NCBI RefSeq assembly: GCF_963666025.1
Contig: NZ_OY762552.1
Location: 310,001-374,000, forward strand
Direction of reading: 5' to 3'
DNA from: an uncultured Methanobacterium sp.
Lineage (GTDB): Archaea; Methanobacteriota; Methanobacteria; Methanobacteriales; Methanobacteriaceae
DNA length: 64,000 nt
Both the position numbers and the translations under genes were made by a program. Of this stretch, positions 48,819-60,111 are shown one piece after another; within the stretch, counting starts at the first letter, position 1, and each line of letters opens with the position of its first letter. Under the pieces are notes generated by a model, which was not told the DNA's origin, searched no databases, and saw only the letters and a list, made by a program, of their open reading frames with translations.

Positions 48819-49163
48819 TCATACCGGACTGTAGAAGTAGGCCCGATAGACTAAAAGGCCCCCAATAGCCACAATAACCAGTAAAAGGATTATCACTGAA
48901 ATTGCAGTAATAATAATACCATGAGTTTTATCTTTGCCGCCTCTACGATAGAGGACAATTCCGATTATAAGACCGATGACTGAAAGTATGCCCATGGAGA
49001 ATATGCCCAAAATAGAAAGGATATAACCTAAAACAATGAGTAATGTGCTGGATTTCTCTTCAATGCTTTCACTATCGGATTTTTTAATAATCTCTTGGCC
49101 GCAACTTTGACAGAATTTAGAGTCTTCTTCGTTTTCCGTTCCACAATTAGGGCATAATACCAT
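48819..49163 (-). CDS. Zinc-ribbon membrane protein
   Basis: The 114-aa protein starts with a zinc ribbon (CPNCGTENEEDSKFCQSCG, four Cys), a short acidic linker, then two to three membrane helices in a DUF4190-like arrangement (GYILSILGIFSMGILSVIGLIIGIVLY and IIITAISVIILLLVIVAIGGLLV). GAGGTAAT lies before the ATG. Such zinc-ribbon membrane proteins are common in methanogens; their function is unknown. Confidence 0.75.
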   Translation of the reverse strand: MVLCPNCGTENEEDSKFCQSCGQEIIKKSDSESIEEKSSTLLIVLGYILSILGIFSMGILSVIGLIIGIVLYRRGGKDKTHGIIITAISVIILLLVIVAIGGLLVYRAYFYSPV

Positions 49164-49503
49164 TTTAATTACCTCAATTATTGGTTTTTAATTTTCAAAT
49201 ATGTGGTTTATTATCCACTCACAATTGATTTATTGTTCACTTACAATATTTATGGTTTGTTCATTTTTAGAAACTAAAATCTTATTTTTTAAAGAATTTT
49301 TTTTCTAAAAAAGGATCGCTTCCACAGGATTATGATCCTGAAATGGTAAAAAAATGAAAAAAACATTAAAAAAAGCAAATAAATGCATTATTACCAAGAA
49401 ATAACTTAAATTCAGCTATGATTTATAATAATGAACATACAAGTGTGTTTTTAAAAAATCTAAAAAAATATTAAAAATATTATTTGAATATCTAGAAAGC
49501 CCC
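49164..49503. other. Intergenic region with hairpin downstream of aroC
   Basis: CAGGAT-TATG-ATCCTG (49325-49340) is a short perfect inverted repeat. On the minus strand it is followed after about 11 bases by CCTTTTTT, so it may help end aroC transcription. The rest is AT-rich with no gene. Confidence 0.35.
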
Positions 49504-50595
<1,092 letters not shown>

Positions 50596-50882
50596 TTAAA
50601 TCCACTTCCTAAGTTTTAATTTACAATTTGGGTGAATAAGATTATAAATGAATGTTAGGTTATATTTAAGATAATTATTAAATGTTTACTTAACGAATAA
50701 TTAATTAAATATTGGCTGAAATAGAATAATTAATTAAAGGTTAGGTGAATGGGATAAATAGAATTATGGTATTCTATTTACTATTTTTATCTGTACTATA
50801 TTTATCTTAAAATGAACCAAATTAGTATCACTAATAAATTTAATCCAAACCTAATACAACCCCCATAGTATTAGCTACAGGT

Positions 50883-51764
50883 TTATTTCCTCACGTAAGC
50901 AATGCAATGTGTGCCATTAACTTTTCCTATTATGTTTCCATCTTCATCATTAAAAAATTCTCTTTCTAAGTCTTCGGAGGTTAAACTTCGTATTAACTTA
51001 AGATTTTTATTTTCTAAAAATAATCCCAGTTCCCCTTTTTCTATTCCAAAAGACCAGGGTTCATTTTCTTTTTTAACCCCTTTGAAAACTTCAGATTCAC
51101 CGTAGTAAAGATTTTCACCCCTCAAAACAGAGGAATACACGTAATCAAAAACAATTTCACTACCTGCTCCTGCAAATTCATTTATTATATTAAAAGTATT
51201 ATCAATGGCCTCACTGTCCAGATACATGGTTAACCCTTCCAGAATAAATAGGGATTTTTTATTTCTATCAAACCCATATTCCGATAATTTGTCTTTAAGG
51301 GATTCTTTATTAAAATCAATGGAAATAAAGACTATGTTTGGATTTATTACAACTCCCCTCTTTTTAAGTTGATCAATTTTTGATCTTTGTGTAACTGGAG
51401 CGTCCAATTCGAAAAATACAGTTTTCTGGTTTAAGCCTTGAAACCGAATTCCCCTGGAATCAAATCCAGCACCGAATATCAATATTTGATCAAAATCATT
51501 GGCAATTGCCCCTTGAAAAACAGCATCAATGAACTTTGTTCTGGCAATTACATATTCATACATACCTGGAGGGAAAAATCTCTTTTTAAAAATATTTCTT
51601 AGAAAATCAATTTTAAAAACAGGTGAAAAGAATTTAGGGATCAATTTAGGAGCTATATTATCAAAACTCTTATATTGGGGTGATTTTTCATGAAAAGAGA
51701 AGGTTCTTATTAAACAGGTAAATTCAGCAGTTCTTGAAATCTTGTTTTCGATTCTTTTCTCCAT
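50883..51764 (-). CDS. Class I SAM-dependent methyltransferase (LCM-like)
   Basis: The ~293-aa protein fits the leucine-carboxyl-methyltransferase-like family. It has a Rossmann fold with ILIFGAGFDSRGIRFQ, FFELDAPVTQRSKIDQLK, and a FILEGLTMYLDSEAIDN motif, all typical. It probably methylates a small molecule, and the substrate is unknown. AGGTGAT lies just before two ATGs; the ATG at 51764 (MEKRIENKISRTAE) is chosen over the TTG at 51788 and the adjacent ATG at 51767. It is rather AT-rich compared with aroC and stands alone, which could mean recent acquisition. Confidence 0.82.
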   Translation of the reverse strand: MEKRIENKISRTAEFTCLIRTFSFHEKSPQYKSFDNIAPKLIPKFFSPVFKIDFLRNIFKKRFFPPGMYEYVIARTKFIDAVFQGAIANDFDQILIFGAGFDSRGIRFQGLNQKTVFFELDAPVTQRSKIDQLKKRGVVINPNIVFISIDFNKESLKDKLSEYGFDRNKKSLFILEGLTMYLDSEAIDNTFNIINEFAGAGSEIVFDYVYSSVLRGENLYYGESEVFKGVKKENEPWSFGIEKGELGLFLENKNLKLIRSLTSEDLEREFFNDEDGNIIGKVNGTHCIAYVRK

Positions 51765-51830
51765 CATATCACCTAAAAAGTTATCCAAAAAAATATATCC
51801 ACATCATCATTCATTCACTGATTTTTTCAT

Positions 51831-52346
51831 TCATGATTTTGTAATAGCATATAATGCCTGGTTATAGATTTTATCATGTTTAATAACACTTCTTTTTAAA
51901 ATACCTTCATGGATGAAATTATTTCTCTCCAACACTCTCCGGGAAGCCGTGTTATGTTCAAATGGTTTGGCAAATATCCTTTCAAATCCTAATTGGTTGA
52001 ATCCGTATTCTAGAATTCCTTTTATGGCAGAGGAAGTTATTCCTTTACCCCAATAATTTTCACCTAACCAGTAGCCGAGTTCGGCTGATATTCGTTCTAT
52101 ATCACTACCCGGAGCAAGCCCTATGCCTCCCACTGCCTGGTTGTTAATGGCAATGGCGAAATTATGTTGTGGATCATCACTGCAGGCCACATTGATCCAT
52201 GCTTCACCGTGCTCTGGGGTGTATGGATAGGGGAAGCCATCCCTCATGTTAGTGGCAATACGGGAGTTGTTGGCATTGGCTACTAAACTAGTAACATCCG
52301 AAGACTTCCATTCTCTTAAAAGACATGTATCACACTTAATTATCAT
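51831..52346 (-). CDS. GNAT family N-acetyltransferase (RimJ/RimL type)
   Basis: The 171-aa protein has CLLREWKSSDVTSLVANANN, FAIAINNQAVGGIGLAPG, ELGYWLGENYWGKGITSSAI (acetyl-CoA-binding strand) and RIFAKPFEHNTASRRVLERNNF, as in RimJ/RimL-like enzymes that acetylate protein N-termini or small amines. The substrate is not predictable. GGAGTAAT precedes the ATG. Confidence 0.88.
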   Translation of the reverse strand: MIIKCDTCLLREWKSSDVTSLVANANNSRIATNMRDGFPYPYTPEHGEAWINVACSDDPQHNFAIAINNQAVGGIGLAPGSDIERISAELGYWLGENYWGKGITSSAIKGILEYGFNQLGFERIFAKPFEHNTASRRVLERNNFIHEGILKRSVIKHDKIYNQALYAITKS

Positions 52347-52410
52347 TATTATTACTCCGTTATTCTATTAATTTCTTCCTCTATATAATAAACCCAGTCA
52401 TAACTAACTT

Positions 52411-52420
52411 CCCCCCCCCC
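52411..52420. repeat. Poly-C tract of ten
   Basis: A run of ten C in an AT-rich gap, between the acetyltransferase promoter and the glycosylase gene. No frame crosses it. Confidence 0.85.
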
Positions 52421-52508
52421 AGATATCCACCATATCTTTAAAGGAGTGGAATAGTAAAAATTTAGTTGCTAGATTAATGTAGGATTAATCAATACTTTAT
52501 GTAAAAAT

Positions 52509-52605
52509 GATTTAATACACTTAATGAAGAATTTATCAAAAACCTTGACGTAAATTGATTTAATACACTTAATGAAGAATTTACCTTTAACCTTGAAGTA
52601 GAATT
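52509..52605. repeat. 48-bp tandem duplication upstream of the glycosylase gene
   Basis: Two copies start at 52509 and 52557, sharing GATTTAATACACTTAATGAA and a following AACCTTGA-GTA. A decayed third copy begins at 52606. They lie just before the DNA glycosylase start codon. Confidence 0.7.
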
Positions 52606-52628
52606 GATCTAATAACCGGGTTTTTTCC

Positions 52629-53321
52629 ATGAACGAATCAATAATTTTCAAGATATATGAAAAACTTTACCATATTTATGGTCCCCAGGGATGGTGGCCA
52701 TTGATGGACTTAGAAACTGAAAATCCAGATAAAACCGGGGCTACCCGAGGTTATCATCCATTAAATTATGATTTACCCCGAACACCAGAACAGAAGTATG
52801 AAATTATTTTAGGCACTATTTTAACCCAGAATACTGCCTGGACCTCTGCTGAAAAGGCCCTAGAAAATCTGAAAAAACTGGACGTGATTCATCCAGAAAG
52901 ATTGCTTTTACTGGATGATGAAATATTAAAGGGTGCTGTGCGTCCTGCAGGATTTTTAAACCAGAAATCAGTTTACCTTAGGAATATAAGTCAATTTTTC
53001 CTGTCACTAAAAGATAAAACACCCACTCGAAAAGATATTTTGAAAGTAAAGGGTGTTGGAAATGAGACTGCAGATTCCATATTACTATATGCCTACAGGA
53101 AACCGGAATTCGTGGTTGATGCCTACACCAAAAGGATTTTCAGCCATTTGAGACTGGTGGATGAAAAAATAAGCTATATGGACTTGAAAAAGCTTTTTGA
53201 AAATAATCTACCGGAAAACGTGCCTATCTATCAGGAATATCATGCTTTGATAGTGGAACACGCCAAAAGACATTACAGTAAAAAACCCTACAGTGAAATT
53301 TTGGATATTAAAAAAGGGTGA
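52629..53321 (+). CDS. HhH-GPD DNA glycosylase, MagIII/MpgII-like
   Basis: The 230-aa protein has the endonuclease III fold. ILTQNTAWTSAEKALENL and a helix-hairpin-helix KVKGVGNETADSILLYAY are visible, followed by the catalytic Asp in VVDAYTKR. The Lys used by endonuclease III for strand cleavage (GVGRKTA) is replaced by Glu here (GVGNETA), and the four C-terminal Fe-S cysteines are missing. Both features match the MagIII/MpgII 3-methyladenine glycosylases. So it should remove alkylated bases without nicking the strand. The ATG has no strong ribosome-binding site. Confidence 0.82.
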   Translation: MNESIIFKIYEKLYHIYGPQGWWPLMDLETENPDKTGATRGYHPLNYDLPRTPEQKYEIILGTILTQNTAWTSAEKALENLKKLDVIHPERLLLLDDEILKGAVRPAGFLNQKSVYLRNISQFFLSLKDKTPTRKDILKVKGVGNETADSILLYAYRKPEFVVDAYTKRIFSHLRLVDEKISYMDLKKLFENNLPENVPIYQEYHALIVEHAKRHYSKKPYSEILDIKKG

Positions 53322-53367
53322 AATTAAAAAGAGTGAAATCCTGTTTCTGCGGTGAATTCCTGTGTAA

Positions 53368-54567
53368 CTAATCTTTTTCCAAGTAACCCAGTTTTTTCTG
53401 TTGTCTTTTAATTTTTTCCTCCAGAAGAGTGTTTTTAAATAAAATCTCCTCCTGCCTTTTAACACGTTCGGTGATATCAATGGAGAGAATAAATATTCCC
53501 TCAGAAGCCGGGTGAACTCGGAGTTCAAACCAACCTAAAGTGCCATCAGGGTATGTAAATTTATTATCAAAGTGATTTGAAGTGCGTTCTTTCATACAAC
53601 GCTTCAAAACATCACATAACTCAGTATCTTCAATACCAGGATACATCTCCATCATGGTATGACCCAAAAGTTCATCCTTTTTAAAGCGCCCATGCCTGGC
53701 AACCGCCTCATTGACATAAAGATAGCGCCAGTTGAAACCAATAATCTGGCAACCCTCCACCATATTATCAAGAACACTTCGATATTTCTCTTCACTTTTT
53801 TTAAGGGCTTCTTCAGTATTTTTTAGTTCAGTTATATCTAAAAGAGACCCAACACTCTTTTTGGTGTCGGGAATCAAGCCAATATCCAAATGGATATTTT
53901 TAACATCACCATTCCTGTCAATGAATCTAAAATCATAAATTAATGGTGCTAAACCAGGGCCAACTCTACGTAAACGATGATATTCCTTCATTCTTTCAAG
54001 ATCATCTTTATCCACAAACTCAGTCCAGCTCTTCTTACCTTCAATTTCTTCACGCGCATAACCACTCAAGCTTTCAAATTCACTGTTGGCCAGAGAGATA
54101 GTAGTATCTTCTTCAATAATTACAGTTGCGGTTCCTGTATGTTCAAAAATAGCCTTATAATAATTTTCTGAATCTTTAAATTCATTTTTAATCTTATTTT
54201 TAATCTTATTTTTATAAATAGCAATTTCAATAGCATATTTTAATTCTTCAGCTTCATACGGTTTAATTAAATAGCTGTAATGTTCTGTTAAATTATTCTG
54301 AACCTTGACATCTTCAGAATCAAAAATTAAAAATATGCCCGGCATATTGGGAGTTTTTATTTCCTTTAATACTTCAATATCATGGGGATCGGTTCCCATA
54401 CCCACATCTATCAAAATAAGATCGGGCATCAAATCCTCATGCAAATCTGTAATAGCATCCACAATACTAGTACTATGAGAAACAGAATACCCCAAAGATT
54501 CTAAAACAGGTTTAGTGTCTGATGTTAAAGCATCGGCCCCCACTAAAAAGATTTCCACATCACCCAT
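53368..54567 (-). CDS. Degenerate-receiver PAS-PAS signalling protein
   Basis: The 399-aa protein has an N-terminal receiver-like domain (about 1-118) in which the usual acidic pair is lost (IFLVGADALTSD). The phospho-Asp position (LILIDVGMG) and Lys (LIKPYEAEEL) remain. Two PAS domains follow (about 130-250 and 255-380), with a short coiled coil at the end. There is no kinase or DNA-binding domain. It may work as a phosphorylation-independent sensor or partner of a kinase elsewhere. It converges with the glycosylase gene. Confidence 0.82.
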   Translation of the reverse strand: MGDVEIFLVGADALTSDTKPVLESLGYSVSHSTSIVDAITDLHEDLMPDLILIDVGMGTDPHDIEVLKEIKTPNMPGIFLIFDSEDVKVQNNLTEHYSYLIKPYEAEELKYAIEIAIYKNKIKNKIKNEFKDSENYYKAIFEHTGTATVIIEEDTTISLANSEFESLSGYAREEIEGKKSWTEFVDKDDLERMKEYHRLRRVGPGLAPLIYDFRFIDRNGDVKNIHLDIGLIPDTKKSVGSLLDITELKNTEEALKKSEEKYRSVLDNMVEGCQIIGFNWRYLYVNEAVARHGRFKKDELLGHTMMEMYPGIEDTELCDVLKRCMKERTSNHFDNKFTYPDGTLGWFELRVHPASEGIFILSIDITERVKRQEEILFKNTLLEEKIKRQQKKLGYLEKD

Positions 54568-55018
54568 TCTGATACCCTATACTATATTGGTTGAGCTTTT
54601 ATTTAATAATGTGTATTTTGGGTTTTTAGAAATTGAAAGGGTCAATTTGACCTTAAAAAGTATATTAAATCATGTAATTCTTTTTTTTAGACTGAAATTG
54701 GTTTAATTTAAAAAATGAAAATTAGATGGGGCTTGAATGTTATCCCAAGCTAAAAATAAATATAATATCCCTAAAAATAATATAATAACCTTGAATATAT
54801 AAACCATAAGAAATCTCTTAAACCATACGAACTCTCCCTTAATTGACCAGCAAAATAGAAGCGAGAGAATTCAGAAATACCTAGATAATTTCTAAACGGA
54901 TAATAATTGAAAGGTAATTATCTAAAAAGGGATAATAATTGAAAGTGAAATAATTTTTTTAAAATCTCATTATCGGTTGAACAAGATTTAAGAAATATTT
55001 TCCAATTAATGATTATAT
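54568..55018. other. Intergenic region with a 35-bp repeat
   Basis: Two copies of TCTAAA(C/A)-GGATAATAATTGAAAG begin at 54891 and 54921. The rest is AT-rich with no gene. GGTGAT at 55019-55024 is the ribosome-binding site of hemB. Confidence 0.5.
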
Positions 55019-55027
55019 GGTGATATT

Positions 55028-56011
55028 ATGCAATTTCCAACCCGTCGCATGCGCAGACTTAGAAAAACCCCCCAGATAAGGAAAATCCTCCAAGAAACAA
55101 CTTTAAATGCCGAAGATTTCATTTATCCCCTGTTTATAAAAGAAGAACTGGAAGAAGGGTCCGGGGAACACATTGATACCATGCCAGGGCAGTATCGTTA
55201 CAGTTTGGAGGATGCAGTAGATGAAGCAAAACGGCTGGAAAAATTGGGACTTCAATCAGTTCTGTTATTTGGAATGCCTGAAGAGAAGGATGAACTGGGA
55301 ACATCAGCTTATGCCACTGATGGTATAGTTCAGCAAACTGTCCGGCGCTTGAAAGCAGAGACTGATCTGGTGGTCATCACCGATGTCTGTCTCTGCCAGT
55401 ACACCACCCATGGTCACTGTGGAATAGTGGAAAAAGGAGAGATCCTCAACGATGAAAGTCTACGTTTACTGGCTAAAACCGCTCTTTCTCATGCGGAAGC
55501 CGGTGCAGATATAGTGGCCCCATCAGATATGATGGATGGTAGGGTGGAAGCCATTCGTGAAATGTTAGATGATGGAGGGTTCCAGGACACACTGATCATG
55601 TCTTACGCTGCTAAGTACGCATCAAGTTTCTATGCACCATTCCGGGATGCAGTTTGCTCGGCACCATCATTTGGGGATCGTAAAACACACCAGATGAACC
55701 CCTCCAACATTGAGGAAGCTCTACTAGAGGTGGAATTAGATCTCAATGAAGGAGCAGATATTGTAATAATCAAACCAGCCATGGCATATCTGGACGTGAT
55801 TCATCAAGTTAAGGAAGAGTTCAGGATGCCTACCGCCGCATACCAGGTTAGTGGAGAGTATTCCATGCTTAGAGCAGGAATTGATGCAGAATACCTTACT
55901 AATGACGCCATTTATGAGTCGTTACTGTCCATTAAACGAGCTGGAGCAGATTTAATCATATCCCACTTCGCCCCTGACTTTCTGGAAGGAAAACTGGATG
56001 AAGGCTGTTAA
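55028..56011 (+). CDS. hemB: Delta-aminolevulinic acid dehydratase (porphobilinogen synthase)
   Basis: HemB condenses two 5-aminolevulinate molecules to porphobilinogen for the cofactor F430, corrinoid and heme routes. The two Schiff-base lysines are visible at about K196 (SYAAKYASSFY) and K249 (IIKPAMAYLD). Zinc-type cysteines occur in DVCLCQYTTHGHCG. The 327 aa is the usual length. A good GGTGAT precedes the ATG. It is followed by the citG-like gene on the same strand after 130 bases. Confidence 0.96.
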   Translation: MQFPTRRMRRLRKTPQIRKILQETTLNAEDFIYPLFIKEELEEGSGEHIDTMPGQYRYSLEDAVDEAKRLEKLGLQSVLLFGMPEEKDELGTSAYATDGIVQQTVRRLKAETDLVVITDVCLCQYTTHGHCGIVEKGEILNDESLRLLAKTALSHAEAGADIVAPSDMMDGRVEAIREMLDDGGFQDTLIMSYAAKYASSFYAPFRDAVCSAPSFGDRKTHQMNPSNIEEALLEVELDLNEGADIVIIKPAMAYLDVIHQVKEEFRMPTAAYQVSGEYSMLRAGIDAEYLTNDAIYESLLSIKRAGADLIISHFAPDFLEGKLDEGC

Positions 56012-56141
56012 TCCAGATTTATAGATTTAATATGGGCATTAATTAATCGTTAACATTAATTTTAAGTGTTTTGACGTTAAATAAAGTAGTAATAAACAAC
56101 CATTACCAAAAAATAATTATTACTTATTGAGGTGAACTCCA

Positions 56142-57068
56142 TTGGAATCCAGTTATGTTGCAAAATGCGCCCAGATAGCTTCTGTGCTTGAAGTGAGCGG
56201 TCATCCAAAACCAGGTAATGTACACCGCACCCGGAACTTCTCCGATATGGTCTTTGAGGATTTTCTTCTCAGTGGAATAGCCATTGGGAAGACCATGGAA
56301 AAAGCAGCAGAAAGAGGGTTTAAATACCATAACCGGTCCGAAAAATGGGATAAAATTGGATTAGGTGAGCTGATTCTTGAGGCAGTGACTGAAACCGACC
56401 ATTGGGTGGCCAACAACACCAACCTGGGTATTGTAATGTTACTCACTCCTATTTCGGTAGCCGCCGGCATGTTCGACGATATAAATAGTTTCCGGGAGAT
56501 AATTGACCAGATCATGAGATCCACCACCCCTGAAGATGCAGTTAACCTTTACCGGGCCATTAACATTGCCGCTGCAGGGGGAATGGGCCAACAGGATGAC
56601 CTGGATGTGTCAGCAGAAAGCTCCCTCCAGAAATTACGGGATGATAATGTGAACATGTTCAGCGTGCTGGAGATGTCATCAGAATGGGACAAACTGTCAT
56701 ACGAACTAACCCATAAAATGCCAGTTACCTTCGAAATTGGGTATCCTACCTTTAAAAAAGTTAAATCAGAATATGAAACCAATCAAGCCACAGTGCAGAC
56801 ATTTTTAACCATTTTATCACAGGTTCCAGATACCCTTATAAGCCGCAAGTTCGGAGACCATAAGGCAGAGGAAGTTAGGGCTAGTGCAAAATCTATATTG
56901 GAAGAAGGTGGAATATTAACCAAGAAGGGAATATATTCTGTGGAAAAATTCGACCAGGAACTGATAAGCAATGGTTTAAACCCAGGCACCACTGCAGATT
57001 TCACTGCTGCATCTATTATGATTGCTTATCTTGATGGTTATAATGATTATAAAGTTAAGCTTCAATGA
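56142..57068 (+). CDS. CitG-like triphosphoribosyl-dephospho-CoA synthase family protein
   Basis: The 308-aa protein has CAQIASVLEVSGHPKPGNVHR (the nucleotide-binding region of CitG/MdcB), a PISVAAGMFDD segment, NIAAAGGMGQQDDLDV, and a C-terminal helical part with DTLISRKFG. CitG makes the precursor of the citrate lyase prosthetic group, but no citrate lyase genes are nearby and methanogens generally lack them, so the true substrate is unclear. The start is TTG 56142, seven bases after GAGGTGA. Confidence 0.82.
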   Translation: MESSYVAKCAQIASVLEVSGHPKPGNVHRTRNFSDMVFEDFLLSGIAIGKTMEKAAERGFKYHNRSEKWDKIGLGELILEAVTETDHWVANNTNLGIVMLLTPISVAAGMFDDINSFREIIDQIMRSTTPEDAVNLYRAINIAAAGGMGQQDDLDVSAESSLQKLRDDNVNMFSVLEMSSEWDKLSYELTHKMPVTFEIGYPTFKKVKSEYETNQATVQTFLTILSQVPDTLISRKFGDHKAEEVRASAKSILEEGGILTKKGIYSVEKFDQELISNGLNPGTTADFTAASIMIAYLDGYNDYKVKLQ

Positions 57069-57146
57069 ATAATTAAATCCCCATAAATAAACAAATATTT
57101 AGAATAAAATAACATTTAACAAATTAACGATTACCGAGGTTTTAAA

Positions 57147-58685
<1,539 letters not shown>

Positions 58686-58778
58686 AAATAGCAAAAAAAT
58701 CTATATTTGAAGTTACCCTGAAAACGTAAGTTTCAGGTAGGATGAAGGGGTTCAGGAAGGATTAATAGGGGGAGAATT

Positions 58779-59444
58779 ATGATAAAACAATACATTGCCC
58801 TGGGTGCAATCGTTATTATCATGTTACTGGCCATTGTAATTAGTCTAGACTTATTACCGCCCAGTACAATACCCCTTGATTCGGTGGAAGTTACAAACTA
58901 TCAGGGACAGCAACTATCATCGGTTAACGACTTCCGTGAAAACTCCATTAAAGGACCCCAGTACGTGAATGTCACCAGCTATCATCTAGAAGTAGATGGA
59001 CTGGTGGCCAATCCTAAAAATTACACCTATGACCAGGTTAAGAATTTTCAGAGTTACCAGAAAGTGGTTAAACTGGACTGTGTGGAAGGATGGAGTGTGA
59101 ATATACTCTGGCAGGGAGTACTGGTAAAGGATATTCTTAATGATGTGAAACCATTACCCACGGCCAACACCGTTATTTTTTATGCAATTGATGGTTATTC
59201 CACCTCTTTTCCACTGGAATACCTCCAGAATAACCAGATATTAATGGCCTATAAGATGAACAATGCCACTTTACCTCCACAGAGAGGATTCCCATTTCAG
59301 CTGGTGGCAGAAAGCAAATGGGGATATAAATGGATAAAATGGATTAACCGGATTGAATTATCTGATAATCCTAATTACCAGGGTTATTGGGAAAGCAGAG
59401 GTTATTCCACAAGCGGTAACCTCAATGAAAGCTTTTTAAAATGA
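58779..59444 (+). CDS. Molybdopterin-dependent oxidoreductase domain protein, membrane-anchored
   Basis: The 221-aa protein has one N-terminal hydrophobic helix (YIALGAIVIIMLLAIVISL). A sulfite-oxidase-type molybdopterin domain follows: YHLEVDGLVANP, the Mo-binding Cys in KLDCVEGWSV, DILNDVKPLPTANTVIFYAIDGYSTSFPLEYL and ESKWGYKWIKWINRIEL. No twin-arginine motif lies before the helix, although such proteins are usually exported folded by Tat. It is shorter than MsrP. GGGGGAG precedes the ATG. The next gene encodes a two-helix membrane protein with His residues, probably its electron-transfer partner. Confidence 0.82.
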   Translation: MIKQYIALGAIVIIMLLAIVISLDLLPPSTIPLDSVEVTNYQGQQLSSVNDFRENSIKGPQYVNVTSYHLEVDGLVANPKNYTYDQVKNFQSYQKVVKLDCVEGWSVNILWQGVLVKDILNDVKPLPTANTVIFYAIDGYSTSFPLEYLQNNQILMAYKMNNATLPPQRGFPFQLVAESKWGYKWIKWINRIELSDNPNYQGYWESRGYSTSGNLNESFLK

Positions 59445-59507
59445 AAAATAATTTAAATGATTCCATCAATAAATATTAAATTAAAACACACCTCAGAGTT
59501 GTTTAAA

Positions 59508-59735
59508 ATGGACAGGAAACCCACCAAAAAAGCTGTTCATATAACTTTGATAATTTTGATATTCATTGTTATCATTTCTGGCCTGGGAATAACATATTAC
59601 AGAAGTATAGAACTTATCACTGGAGGTTTACTGGACAAAACACTTTCTTTCCAGCTACACACCATCTTATTTTTACCATTTCTTTTTATACTCCTTATTC
59701 ACATCTTTTTTTCATGGTTATGGCCTAAAAAATAA
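59508..59735 (+). CDS. Small two-helix membrane protein (DUF4405-like)
   Basis: The ~75-aa protein has two membrane helices, HITLIILIFIVIISGLGITYY and LHTILFLPFLFILLIHIFFSW. His residues at the start of helix 1 and within helix 2 could bind heme or quinone, as in cytochrome b561-like DUF4405 proteins. It follows the molybdopterin protein by about 60 bases and is a candidate membrane anchor or electron donor. An ATG at 59457 would add 17 hydrophilic residues; neither start has a strong ribosome-binding site, and MDRKPTKK fits family N-termini better. Confidence 0.65.
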   Translation: MDRKPTKKAVHITLIILIFIVIISGLGITYYRSIELITGGLLDKTLSFQLHTILFLPFLFILLIHIFFSWLWPKK

Positions 59736-60111
59736 AGCAACAATAAATATAAAACAAGTGAAGACCAATACATATACTTAAATAATTTGATCTTTAACTA
59801 TACTGATAGTTTATATTGATATTCTAATTATAATGATAACTACATCCATCCTTACTACTACAAACCTTACTGATTACTACATCATTTTAATAACCATTAC
59901 ACAGTTCCAATAAATATACAATAAAAATTGACAAATCACATACCCATTTTCTAAAGATATTTTTTCTATTAATAATTATTCCACATCTTAAATGAGAATC
60001 TAGTCCTAACTAGAAATTTAAAAAATAAATATCCTGAAAATTTAGATGGAATATTCCAATATTTAAGGTGAATATGGTTTTAGAGGATAAACAGAATTAT
60101 AGATGGTAAAA
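59736..60111. other. AT-rich intergenic region
   Basis: No gene or clear signal was found. It includes short TACTA/CATCC-type low-complexity sequence near 59820-59890. AGATGGT just before 60112 may be the ribosome-binding site of the phosphoesterase. Confidence 0.4.
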
